A stretch of DNA of 64,000 nucleotides from Cupriavidus gilardii (GTDB lineage Bacteria > Pseudomonadota > Gammaproteobacteria > Burkholderiales > Burkholderiaceae), in assembly GCF_013314895.1 (NCBI RefSeq), contig NZ_JABTYE010000001.1, positions 186,001 to 250,000 on the forward strand, given 5' to 3'. The position numbers were made by a program, and so were the translations under genes. Position 1 is the first letter of the stretch. Each line of letters begins with the position of its first letter. The notes below the pieces were generated by a model. It was given only the letters and a program-made list of their open reading frames with translations. It ran no database searches and was not told the DNA's origin. Below, piece after piece: positions 30,247-39,150 of this stretch.

Positions 30247-30572
30247 CCGCCGGTCTGCTGACGCTGTCCAATGTGTTCATGACCTTCGCGTGGTACGGCC
30301 ACCTGAAGGATCTGGCCAGCCGGCCCTGGTATATCGCGGCCATCGTCAGCTGGGGCATCGCGCTGTTCGAATACATGCTGCAGGTGCCGGCCAACCGGAT
30401 CGGCTTCCAGCATGGCATCTCGCTGGCGCAACTGAAGATCCTGCAGGAAGCGATCACGCTGACGGTGTTCGTGCCGTTCTCGCTGCTGTACATGCAGCAA
30501 AGCTTCAAGTGGGACTACGTGTGGGCGGCGCTGTGCATGGTCGGTGCCGTCTATTTCATCTTCCGCAGCTGA
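30210..30572 (+). CDS. DUF486 / DMT-like small membrane protein
   Basis: A 120-residue inner-membrane protein of the DUF486 family, related to drug/metabolite transporters. Four hydrophobic helices are visible, and the [15 protein letters not shown] and [19 protein letters not shown] stretches are typical. The function is unknown. It begins 37 bases before the folK stop, an overlap too long for simple ATGA coupling; the frame and the strong conservation of [17 protein letters not shown] starts support it. Confidence 0.85.
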   Translation: MYAPSGISPYLLTAGLLTLSNVFMTFAWYGHLKDLASRPWYIAAIVSWGIALFEYMLQVPANRIGFQHGISLAQLKILQEAITLTVFVPFSLLYMQQSFKWDYVWAALCMVGAVYFIFRS

Positions 30573-30627
30573 AGCGGCCGCCCCTACCGGGCGCCGCGCC
30601 GGCAAGGCGGACCTCCGAGGCACATCG

Positions 30628-31449
30628 ATGAGCTATCTCCTGGAACCCTCCCGCAAGTCCATCACCATCCCCAAGCTGCAGGCGATGCGCGCCGCCGGCG
30701 AGAAGATCGTGATGCTGACCGCCTATGATTCGAGCTTCGCCGCGCTGCTCGACCACTGCGGCGTCGAGGTGATCCTGATCGGCGATTCGCTGGGCAACGT
30801 GATGCAGGGCCAGCAGACCACGCTGCCGGTCACGCTCGAACAGATGGCGTACCACACCGAATGCGTGGCGCGCGGCAATCAGACCGCGCTGGTCGTCACC
30901 GACCTGCCCTTCGGCACCTACGGCACGCCCGAGCAGGCCTTTGCCAGCGCCGTGACGCTGATGCGCGCCGGCGCGCAGATGGTCAAGCTCGAAGGCGGCG
31001 AATGGCTGGCGCCGACCGTCAAGTTCCTGGTCGAGCGCAGCATCCCGGTGTGCGCGCATATCGGGCTGACGCCGCAATCGGTGCATGCCTTCGGCGGCTT
31101 CAAGGTACAGGGCAAGACCGACGCCAGCGCGGCCCAGCTGCGCCGCGATGCCGAAGCGCTGCAGAGCGCCGGCGCCCAGCTGATCGTGATGGAGGCGGTG
31201 CCCGCCGCGCTGGCTGCCACCGTGACCAGCCAGCTCGAGATCCCGACCATCGGCATCGGCGCCGGCGTCGACTGCTCCGGCCAGGTGCTGGTGCTGCAGG
31301 ACATGCTGAACATCTATCCGGGCCGCAAGGCCAAGTTCGTGCGCAATTTCATGGAAGGCCAGACCTCGATCGAGGGCGCGATCCGCGCCTATGTCGCCGC
31401 GGTCAAGGACGGCAGCTTCCCCGCGCCCGAACACACGTTCTCGGCCTGA
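30628..31449 (+). CDS. panB: 3-methyl-2-oxobutanoate hydroxymethyltransferase
   Basis: Makes ketopantoate from ketoisovalerate and 5,10-methylene-THF, the first committed pantothenate step. The 273-residue protein has [13 protein letters not shown], the metal-binding [18 protein letters not shown] and the EAVPAALA region with the catalytic glutamate. Conservation starts at [18 protein letters not shown]. Its methylene-THF substrate links it to the folate genes next door. panC is not adjacent; instead an ABC permease starts nine bases later. Confidence 0.97.
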   Translation: MSYLLEPSRKSITIPKLQAMRAAGEKIVMLTAYDSSFAALLDHCGVEVILIGDSLGNVMQGQQTTLPVTLEQMAYHTECVARGNQTALVVTDLPFGTYGTPEQAFASAVTLMRAGAQMVKLEGGEWLAPTVKFLVERSIPVCAHIGLTPQSVHAFGGFKVQGKTDASAAQLRRDAEALQSAGAQLIVMEAVPAALAATVTSQLEIPTIGIGAGVDCSGQVLVLQDMLNIYPGRKAKFVRNFMEGQTSIEGAIRAYVAAVKDGSFPAPEHTFSA

Positions 31450-31458
31450 CGCCGCCCG

Positions 31459-32157
31459 ATGGAGATCGGCGCCGCCACCGCGGCCGCGTTTGCGCTGCTC
31501 GCCGGCGGCGATCCCGCGCTGTGGCAGATCGTCTGGACCTCGCTGAAGGTCGCCTTCGCCGGGCTGGCGATTGCCACCGCCCCGGCGGTCGGCGCCGCCT
31601 ACCTGATCGCCACCCATGACTTCCCCGGCCGCCGGGTGGTGGTGGTGCTGTCGCAGGCGTTCCTGTCGTTTCCGACGGTGCTGGTCGGCCTGATCCTGTA
31701 TCTGCTGCTGACGCGCCAGGGGCCGCTCGGCAGCCTCGAACTGCTGTTTACGCCGGCCGGCATGATCATCGGTCAGGCAGTGATCGGCTTCCCGGTGGTG
31801 CTCGCCTTTGCGCTGTCGACGCTGCAGGGCGCCGACGCACGGCTGCGCGAAACCGCGTGGGTGCTCGGCGCCGGCGCCTGGCGCACCTTCTTCACCGTAT
31901 TGCGCGAGTTGCGCTTCGGCCTGATGGCAGCCGTGGTGGCCGGCTTCGGCCGCGTGATCGCCGAAGTCGGCTCGGCGCTGATGATCGGTGGCAATATCGA
32001 AGGCTCGACCCGTACCATCACCACCGCCATCGCCCTGGAAACCAGCAAGGGCGAATTCGCCCAGGGCATCGCGCTCGGCATCGTGCTGGTGGCCCTGGCC
32101 CTGCTGGTCAACGTGCTGCTCGCGTGGCTGCAGGGCGCCGGAGGATTTCGCCGATGA
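31459..32157 (+). CDS. ABC transporter permease, tungstate/molybdate (TupB/ModB-like) type
   Basis: A 232-residue binding-protein-dependent permease with five to six membrane helices. The EAA-type loop is RETAWVLGAGAWRTFFTVLREL, and GRVIAEVGSALMIGGNIEGSTRTITTAI is characteristic of the TupB family of tungstate importers. Substrate assignment rests on that similarity only. It is coupled (ATGA) to the ATPase gene that follows and begins immediately after panB. No solute-binding protein gene is visible nearby. Confidence 0.8.
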   Translation: MEIGAATAAAFALLAGGDPALWQIVWTSLKVAFAGLAIATAPAVGAAYLIATHDFPGRRVVVVLSQAFLSFPTVLVGLILYLLLTRQGPLGSLELLFTPAGMIIGQAVIGFPVVLAFALSTLQGADARLRETAWVLGAGAWRTFFTVLRELRFGLMAAVVAGFGRVIAEVGSALMIGGNIEGSTRTITTAIALETSKGEFAQGIALGIVLVALALLVNVLLAWLQGAGGFRR

Positions 32158-32876
32158 ATGCACCGGAGCCGGATCGGAACCGCCCCACCGCCGACGCACT
32201 GGCACCGCCGCTGCTGGTGGTGCGTGGACTGCGCCGCCGAATCGGCGCCCGTGCGCTGTTCGACATTGACGCGCTGGCCTTCCCGCGTGCCACCGCGGTG
32301 GTGCTGACCGGCGTCAACGGCGCCGGCAAGACGACGCTGCTGCGCATGATCGCCGGCCTCGAACGCGCGCCCGGCGCGACCGTCGACTGGACCGGCACTG
32401 ACGGCCAGCCGTGCACCGCTGCGCTCCATCCGCTACCGGCCGCGCTGCGCCAGCGCATCGCCTACATGCATCAGCACCCGTATCTGTTCCGTACGTCGGT
32501 GCGCGAGAACATCGCCTACGGACTGCACGCGCGCGGACTGCCGGCCGACGAGGTCGCGCGCCGCGTCGGCGCCGCGCTCGGCTGGGCCGGCATCACGCAT
32601 GTCCAGGACACCGCGCCGGAGCGCCTGTCGGGCGGCGAAATCCAGCGGGTCGCCCTGGCCCGCGCCAAGGTGCTGGAGCCCGATCTGCTGCTGCTCGACG
32701 AGCCAACCTCGAATCTGGACGGCCACGCGCGCGAACAGGTGATCGCACTGGTGCGCGAGCTCGCGGCCGAGGGCCGCACCGTGGTGATGATCTGCCACGA
32801 CCGCGACCTGATCAATCTGCCCGGCGTGGTGCGCTGGAAGCTGACCGACGGGCGGCTCGACACCCATCACCGCTGA
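32154..32876 (+). CDS. ABC transporter ATP-binding protein (TupC-like)
   Basis: The 240-residue nucleotide-binding subunit for the upstream permease. Walker A is GVNGAGKTT, the signature is LSGGEIQRVALARA, Walker B is LLLLDEPTSNLD, and the H-loop is in MICHDRDL. The start overlaps the permease stop as ATGA. Taken together with the permease this is a probable tungstate or molybdate importer lacking its periplasmic receptor at this locus. Confidence 0.85.
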   Translation: MNAPEPDRNRPTADALAPPLLVVRGLRRRIGARALFDIDALAFPRATAVVLTGVNGAGKTTLLRMIAGLERAPGATVDWTGTDGQPCTAALHPLPAALRQRIAYMHQHPYLFRTSVRENIAYGLHARGLPADEVARRVGAALGWAGITHVQDTAPERLSGGEIQRVALARAKVLEPDLLLLDEPTSNLDGHAREQVIALVRELAAEGRTVVMICHDRDLINLPGVVRWKLTDGRLDTHHR

Positions 32877-32886
32877 CGCCTTTCGT

Positions 32887-34791
32887 TCAGGGCGACAGCA
32901 GCGTGGCGGGCAGTACGCCGCGCAGCGCGTTGGCCACCGCGAGTTCGTCAGCGCGCAGCAACATCTCCCGCGTGATCACGCGTTCCACGACCGGCCCGCC
33001 CAGATAGACCTCGCCATCGCGCAACACCGCATCGCGCATCACGCCGGGCAGGATGTCCGCCGTCAGCGGCGGCGTCAGCCAGCGGCCATCGACGCGCACG
33101 AACACCGAGCTGCGCCCGCCTTCGAGCAGTTCGTCGCGCGTGTTGAAGAACAGGCTGTCGAAGGCCCCCACGCGCTCTGCCTCGCGCCACCCGGCGTCGT
33201 AGGTCTCCCGCGCGCTGGTCTTGTGCCGACGCAAAGGATCGGCGAGCGGCAAGGCGGTGCCGGCGACGATCAGGCCGACCGGGCCGTCCTTCAGCGGGGC
33301 GAGCGCGCCGCTCGTCAACTGCAATGTTCCGGCCTTGTCCAGCGTGACGCGCAGCCGTGCGGCACCTTGCTGCAGGGCTGCCGCTTGCTGGGCGATCGCT
33401 GCGCGCGCCTGTGCCTCGTCGAACCGAAAGCCAAAACACGCCGCCGAGGCGCGCAGCCGGGCCAGATGCGCATCGAGCCGCAGACAGCGGCCCTCCTCGA
33501 CGCGCATCGTCTCGATCAGCGTGAAGCCCGGATCGTGCGCCGTCAAAAAACGCGCCTTCCAGCCGCACTCCGCGTATTCGTCGGCGGCAACGCTGTCGTG
33601 CACGATGCCGCTTCCGACGCCCATTTCGCCTGCCCTAAGGCCATCGTCTCGGCGCGGACCCAGCACCAGCGTGCGGATCGCCACGGACAACGCCGCCTGC
33701 CCCAGCGTTTCACCCGGCTCGGGCGCATCGACCCAGCCGATCGCGCCGGTGTAGAGCCCGCGCGGCGCGCGTTCCAGCTCGGCAATGATCTCCATGGTCC
33801 GGCGCTTCGGCGCGCCGGTGATCGAGCCGCAGGGAAACAGCGCGGCCAGCATGCCAGCCAGCGTGATACCGGCGCGCGCGGTCGCCGTGACAGTCGAGGT
33901 CATTTGCAGCACCTGGCCGAATGGCTGTACGGCGAAGCGTTCGGGCACTCGGACCGTACCCGGCCGTGCGACCCTGCCGAGATCGTTGCGCAGCAGGTCC
34001 ACGATCATCACGTTCTCGGCCCGGTTCTTGTCGTCGGCCGCCAGCGCGGCGGCGGCTTCGGCATCGCGCTTCACATCGCCGCTGCGCAACGCGGTGCCCT
34101 TCATCGGCCGGGTGACCAGCCTGCCGCCGCCATCGTGGCGGAAGAACAGCTCGGGCGATAGCGACAGCACCCAGTGATCACCGGGCAGCCGGGCCAGCGC
34201 GCCATACGGCACCGGCTGCGCGCGCCGCAAGTCCCGATAGAAAGCGAGCGGATCGCCAAAGGTTTCGAACCGCAGGCGCTGCGTGAAGTTGACCTGGTAG
34301 GTGTCGCCGGCCTCGATCCAGTCGTGGATACGGGCGATGGCGGCGTGGAAGCTCGCTTCGTCGGTATCGGAGCGGACTTGCATTGCGCCAGCGGGCGCGG
34401 CGGTGTCGCAGTGCGCTTCCAGCCATTGTTGAACGGCCGCCGCATCGCACATCGTTTTCGAGGCAAACCACAGGACGCGCATCGCGCCGTCGGTGAACGG
34501 ATTGTCGCCCCTCGGCTGGGCGAGCGACGGCGCCCGAACCAGCGGCGCGCCGAATTCGTAGGGGGCGAACAGGCAGGCGTGCCATCCGGCCTGCCAGCCT
34601 TCCTGCATCCGCGCTTCGAAGTCATCCGGCGCGCCAGCATGGACCACGTCCATCCGCATGAACTCCGTATAGAGCCGGCAAGTTGCCGCCTCCTCCGTGG
34701 CGTCGTCGAGCAGGACGAACGGGGCGCCGGTCTCGATCCGTGGCAGGACGGACGACGTAGATACGGCAGATCTGTGGGACAGCGTGGACAT
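32887..34791 (-). CDS. pabB: Fused aminodeoxychorismate synthase component I / aminodeoxychorismate lyase
   Basis: One 634-residue polypeptide that supplies p-aminobenzoate for folate. Residues up to about 410 form the PabB chorismate-binding domain (SLSPELFFRHDG, RPMKGTALRSGD, MIVDLLRNDLGRVA and the GSITGAPKRRTMEI motif). From about residue 420 a class IV aminotransferase-type PabC domain follows (FTLIETMRV, lysine in HKTSARETYD, EGGRSSVFV). Such fusions are usual in Burkholderiales. The methionine at 34791 is chosen since the upstream 94 codons are unlike the family. The glutaminase PabA is elsewhere. Confidence 0.95.
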   Translation of the reverse strand: MSTLSHRSAVSTSSVLPRIETGAPFVLLDDATEEAATCRLYTEFMRMDVVHAGAPDDFEARMQEGWQAGWHACLFAPYEFGAPLVRAPSLAQPRGDNPFTDGAMRVLWFASKTMCDAAAVQQWLEAHCDTAAPAGAMQVRSDTDEASFHAAIARIHDWIEAGDTYQVNFTQRLRFETFGDPLAFYRDLRRAQPVPYGALARLPGDHWVLSLSPELFFRHDGGGRLVTRPMKGTALRSGDVKRDAEAAAALAADDKNRAENVMIVDLLRNDLGRVARPGTVRVPERFAVQPFGQVLQMTSTVTATARAGITLAGMLAALFPCGSITGAPKRRTMEIIAELERAPRGLYTGAIGWVDAPEPGETLGQAALSVAIRTLVLGPRRDDGLRAGEMGVGSGIVHDSVAADEYAECGWKARFLTAHDPGFTLIETMRVEEGRCLRLDAHLARLRASAACFGFRFDEAQARAAIAQQAAALQQGAARLRVTLDKAGTLQLTSGALAPLKDGPVGLIVAGTALPLADPLRRHKTSARETYDAGWREAERVGAFDSLFFNTRDELLEGGRSSVFVRVDGRWLTPPLTADILPGVMRDAVLRDGEVYLGGPVVERVITREMLLRADELAVANALRGVLPATLLSP

Positions 34792-35106
34792 CGAGCAGCG
34801 GGAGAGAGAACGCCTTGGGCGCGCGGCGTCTAGCGGGGCAGACAAATGGCAGCCGACATTATCGCCCGCGATGAAAACTTCCCGCCAATTTCCTTGCGAC
34901 GAGCGACTCGACGTCGCGGTCTGTCTTCCTTCCAACAAGGTCGCGGCCTTGGCCGTTGCCGGCGAAAACAAGTCTCCGCGTTTTTCTATAGCGAACTCTT
35001 TGCGATGCGCGGATCGTTGCCGCCATGCCGTCCGCAGTGATGGCGCAAAAAACGGGGCCGTCACCCCGTGCATGGCGCACGGGACTGAAACCGCTACGGG
35101 GGAGAG
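34792..35106. other. Divergent spacer between pabB and the accessory island
   Basis: No gene is convincing here. A T-rich TTTTTCTATAGCG run near 34981 could be a -10 region for the island, but no matching -35 is seen. A GGGGGAGAG stands directly before the 35107 start. I looked for, and did not find, the TTCG-N16-TTCG element that marks HrpB-type regulated genes. Confidence 0.4.
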
Positions 35107-38100
35107 ATGGGAGACAGGATATCCACCATCAAGTGTGCGCGCCTCGAGGATTTGGCCACCATCCCAAGGTCAGAGAAGGAACCGCTGCTCCGCGTTCGTG
35201 AAGGCGACATCGGCTATGTGAATGTACAAGTCGAGGGCCACGAATACCTGGTGACCAGAACCCACCAGTTCGGTGTCCAGGTCACCCGACTCGACATCGA
35301 AGATCTCCCGCTCCCGGCGCGGTTCTTCCAGGCCATCAAGGAGTTCTTTACTCACCAGATTGCCGATTTTTTCCAGCTCCGTGGCGTAGGCAGCCGGTCC
35401 TATCGGATCGGCAAGGCGGTCGAAAGCTGGACGGGGTTTGCGGATGGGCAAGAGAAGGCAGAAGGGCCACCAAGCGTACTGACGCCAACAGTCAGTTTCC
35501 AGACACCAGGGAGAAGAACGACGGAGGGCCAGTCGGACTACGCCGTCGTGCATTTGGCAAACCATGGTACGCGGCCGGCCGGCAAGATCAAGATTTCGAC
35601 AGCGTGCAAGCCTCTGAGCGAACGAGATTGCGCGTGGCGAAATGGTTTGCTCTGTCAGCTCTTCGGGCCAGCAACGAGATTGCAGGCTGGAAAAACGCCA
35701 GAGTTGGATGACGCGGCTTGCCGAACGGAACTTGCGGCAGCCTTCGACCTCGCCGGAGAAGACGCACAGCAGGCATTCGCGCGGCTATATGAAACGATGC
35801 ATGTCATGGTGAGCGCCCAAGGGTCCGCGCTTGCCGATGCTGGCAGTGCGAACGTGCCGCTCGTTACCCGCGCAAAGCTGCTGCTGCTTGGATCCGCCAT
35901 CTCGACCCAGGTCTCCGCCGAACAAAAGCCACGGAAACGGTCACCGCAGGAAGCAGCCGAGGTGCTCGGCATGCTGGGCTCTTCGTGGCATGAGTTGAGC
36001 GACCACAGTGAGGCAGCGATTCAATGCTGGCAGGTTGCTCGTCGGCTATCCCGTTGCGAGTTTGGCCTTCAAATGCTGTTGGAACTGATCGGTCGGCCCG
36101 CCGATTTGCCGGGGCCGGTCGTGGAGCAGCGGCAAGCGGCATTGCGGATCTATCTTCAATCGTGCGATTACTTGATCGCCCGTAGTGATGCCGCCCGCCA
36201 CGAGTGCGCCGCCGGCGCAAGCGAGATTGACGCGCTGCGGGCCTGGACTGGACATCCAATCGGCGCCGCTGAATATGCGGCGGGCATGCTGGCAGATGCA
36301 AACCACCCAAGGCAAAACCGGCTGGCGTATCGCGCGTTGCTCGGCGCCGTCAAGCTGCTGCAGATTCGCGCATTGGCCGACCCCGCGTGGATGAAGGCTC
36401 AGCGCCAAGTGATGGAAGCCGAAAGTTCGGGGCCATCCTTGACGGCACCGTTGTCGAAAGACGAAGTCGTGGCTCTTGCCTTGTGGCGTAACGGCTTCCG
36501 CGACGACCTGGATGATGGCCTGCTCGCACAGTTTCAACACCTCCTCAACAAGCTCGTTATGGAGTGGCTACCGCGCAGGCACGTGGATCTGCTGACGGGT
36601 GTCGAGAGCGAGCTGATGCCCGACGATTCACCCGTTGCCTTGGCGCTGGGTGATCCCATGACGCGGGCCGCCACCCGGAGAACCGTAACGCAGCAGAGCC
36701 AGGACTACCACACGGCAATGGGCCGCATGGCACGGTTGCTGGTGTTGCATTTCAAGATGGCCGCGGGGGCTCCGCTGCGTCAGCATGAGGCATTGTTGCG
36801 GGATGTATTGGTATTCGGGGATGAAATACGAAAGCTTGGTTTGCCGGCAGAAGCCGCTGCGGAATTTGAGCTGGAACTCGAGCACATTTTGGCCCGGCTC
36901 GACAGTGTCGCGCGCGTCATGGAAATTGATAAGGGCGCTCAGTCTTACTCCACGGACAATCTTCAAAAGCTGCATCACCACCTTCACATCCACGGCGACA
37001 CCAAAACTTGTCTGGCAGAGCTTCGTCGGCATCTGGCAGCCATGCAGGCACGGTTCGCGCAAACCGACTTGGCTCTAGAGTCGCAGCACCGATTCGACGG
37101 GGTGGCGCAGGATATTGCGACTACGCAGCAAATAGCTTGCCTCGTTCGATATGGTCTTCTAACGCAATGGTTGTGTTCTACCGAATTCGGCATGCGTTTG
37201 CACGCGTATACCGTTACGGATGCATTCAAGAACGCGGTCATCAGCAACCTGATTGATTTCCCAGCCAACCGTCCGCATCGACAAGAAATTGAAGCGGAAT
37301 TGAGCGGCATTACACGAATCGACCTCGACGTGATAGATGAATGGGCAGTGGAGGTCGGCATGCTCTGTGCAACGGCACCGCAAGGGATGCCGGCGGGGTC
37401 GGAAGTCTCTACAGGAGTGCCGGAGATGTCTCGCCGCTTCCGGGAATACCGGCAGGTCGTCGCGATGCTACGAGCTGGGCGCGACAAGGCCGATGCCGGG
37501 GTGGTACTCCCAGAGGCGCCGCGCACTAGGGAAGATTTCCGACGGATCGCTAGTCATCGAATCGACACCAATCTCGGTAACGGTGCCAAGGGCAGCGTTT
37601 CGAGGACTGCGGGCGCAGCGGCGAGCGTCAGCATCGATGCCGGTGCCGCCACAATCCTCGCAGGCCCTGCGCCCACGATTAGCGTCTCGTTCTCTCAGGC
37701 CAGTACCACCACCCGTACGGGAAGCTTCGGCATCTTGAGTAGTTCCGTCGGTGGGCAAACGATGACCGTGAGCGAGACCACGGGAGACACCGGCCAGATC
37801 GGGGCCGGCATCAGCGTCTCCACGGCGACCGCCCTGGACGTCGGGGTGGACGCAAGCTACGTCGATCGAGATGGTACCGAGATCGGCATCGCCATACGTG
37901 CCCCGGCCATCCCCGGTTCAAGAGATTGGGTAAAGACGAGCCAGAATGCCGTCAACGTGGTTTTCGGCAAGAAATTGGCGAACAAGATTGAGAAAGACCT
38001 GGCTGCTGTGCCGTATCAATCGAAAGGTGACCGCGCGCTTCGGGAGCTGTGCTACCAGTGCTTTCAGCCACTGTTGAAGGGCGCGCTCGCCCTGAATGTT

Positions 38101-39150
38101 TTTGACAATAAGACCTCATCGGAATCCGTCAACGCTGGCATTTCTGCCGGCGTCGGGGTCAAGGTAAAGGAAGAGCTTCTTCAGGGCTCTGTCAATGCAC
38201 GCCTTGGCAAGGAGACCGATCTGCTGACTCGTCAGACACGGGTCGACCGAACAGGATCCACGCGGGTGGCGGTTCACGGCATTGGGACCGGCTCGCGATG
38301 CAGCGCGGCAGTGCGCGTGCTCGCTACCGTGCTGCCAAGAGAATACACAAGTCATCTCAAGAGCGGCCTGTCATCGGGCGAGCTGGTGGGTACAACCGTA
38401 ACTTTCAGGGAGCGAGGCGCTCAACATTTTATCCGGCGCGAGACAAGGGACGGCATCACCCAGCCTTCATTCGCGTGGGACATTGTTTTTCGCAATGTCG
38501 ACGACTTGATCGCGCACTTGAACATGCCGGAAGTGCACGAGCAATGGACGGCGTACAACGAATCGCAGACGCCTGACGTGGTGAAACTGGAGCTCGGTAA
38601 GTGCATGCAGTATCTGCGATTGCACACTCGGGACTCCAGGCAGACGTTCATGGTCCGGCGATATCTGCTGGACGACAAGCTCACCGAGCTTAACGCGTGG
38701 ACGGCGTTGGCAGAAGGACTGAGCGGCGCGATCTTTCCGTTCGGCGATCTGTGTAGTCGCTACGCCGTGACGCAGCGCTGCTTGAGTTTGCTGACCAAGA
38801 ATGAGCACTACAAGCTCGGCGGATTCGGCGCCTACACCGGCGACTTTCGCGAAGAAGAGATCGGCCTCCACGGCGGTTTGATGCTCACCGAGACGAGAAC
38901 GGTGTCCGTGTCGACGGAGCTGCTGTGGTTCAACGCTCGAATCTCTCCACGCGCACCGAAGTCTTTGGAGGAGACAGACGCATCGGTATCTAAGGGGCAC
39001 AACCCCACGTTGCTTGTGAAGCCGCGAGAAAAGTCAATCCGTGCGTCATATTCGCCCGAGTTGCGTAACCCACCCCATTCCGAGGTCCAGGCGCAAGTCG
39101 GCTCTCCAATCCCATCCCAGGAACTAGACCATGCTCCACTCCTCCACTAG
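35107..39150 (+). CDS. Large protein of unknown function, island gene 1 (candidate secreted effector)
   Basis: A 1347-residue protein I cannot assign to a named family. Residues 1-100 look globular. About 200-800 is mostly amphipathic helix. Two glycine/serine/threonine-rich beta stretches follow (about 825-930 and 1000-1080) with alternating hydrophobic residues such as GISVSTATALDVGVDASYV and SVNAGISAGVGVKVKEELL. A mixed C-terminal part ends in a proline- and serine-rich tail. No signal peptide, clear membrane helix or catalytic motif is seen. CAWRNGLL at 175-182 contains the Ala-Trp-Arg triad that names the AWR (RipA) type III effectors, and the helix-then-beta layout fits my memory of them, but this is weak evidence. 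Base composition is lower in G+C than neighbours (28/60 in the line at 37141). The second island gene starts inside its 3' end. Confidence 0.6.
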   Translation: MGDRISTIKCARLEDLATIPRSEKEPLLRVREGDIGYVNVQVEGHEYLVTRTHQFGVQVTRLDIEDLPLPARFFQAIKEFFTHQIADFFQLRGVGSRSYRIGKAVESWTGFADGQEKAEGPPSVLTPTVSFQTPGRRTTEGQSDYAVVHLANHGTRPAGKIKISTACKPLSERDCAWRNGLLCQLFGPATRLQAGKTPELDDAACRTELAAAFDLAGEDAQQAFARLYETMHVMVSAQGSALADAGSANVPLVTRAKLLLLGSAISTQVSAEQKPRKRSPQEAAEVLGMLGSSWHELSDHSEAAIQCWQVARRLSRCEFGLQMLLELIGRPADLPGPVVEQRQAALRIYLQSCDYLIARSDAARHECAAGASEIDALRAWTGHPIGAAEYAAGMLADANHPRQNRLAYRALLGAVKLLQIRALADPAWMKAQRQVMEAESSGPSLTAPLSKDEVVALALWRNGFRDDLDDGLLAQFQHLLNKLVMEWLPRRHVDLLTGVESELMPDDSPVALALGDPMTRAATRRTVTQQSQDYHTAMGRMARLLVLHFKMAAGAPLRQHEALLRDVLVFGDEIRKLGLPAEAAAEFELELEHILARLDSVARVMEIDKGAQSYSTDNLQKLHHHLHIHGDTKTCLAELRRHLAAMQARFAQTDLALESQHRFDGVAQDIATTQQIACLVRYGLLTQWLCSTEFGMRLHAYTVTDAFKNAVISNLIDFPANRPHRQEIEAELSGITRIDLDVIDEWAVEVGMLCATAPQGMPAGSEVSTGVPEMSRRFREYRQVVAMLRAGRDKADAGVVLPEAPRTREDFRRIASHRIDTNLGNGAKGSVSRTAGAAASVSIDAGAATILAGPAPTISVSFSQASTTTRTGSFGILSSSVGGQTMTVSETTGDTGQIGAGISVSTATALDVGVDASYVDRDGTEIGIAIRAPAIPGSRDWVKTSQNAVNVVFGKKLANKIEKDLAAVPYQSKGDRALRELCYQCFQPLLKGALALNVFDNKTSSESVNAGISAGVGVKVKEELLQGSVNARLGKETDLLTRQTRVDRTGSTRVAVHGIGTGSRCSAAVRVLATVLPREYTSHLKSGLSSGELVGTTVTFRERGAQHFIRRETRDGITQPSFAWDIVFRNVDDLIAHLNMPEVHEQWTAYNESQTPDVVKLELGKCMQYLRLHTRDSRQTFMVRRYLLDDKLTELNAWTALAEGLSGAIFPFGDLCSRYAVTQRCLSLLTKNEHYKLGGFGAYTGDFREEEIGLHGGLMLTETRTVSVSTELLWFNARISPRAPKSLEETDASVSKGHNPTLLVKPREKSIRASYSPELRNPPHSEVQAQVGSPIPSQELDHAPLLH

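Noticed and set aside
32887..35073. A 728-codon version of pabB starting at 35073
   Set aside because: The extra 94 codons lack family similarity and run through the spacer before the island. The methionine at 34791 fits the protein family.
34792..35106. A HrpB-type hrpII box (TTCG-N16-TTCG) upstream of the island
   Set aside because: I read the whole spacer on the plus strand and found no TTCG pair at that spacing. The effector idea therefore has no promoter support.
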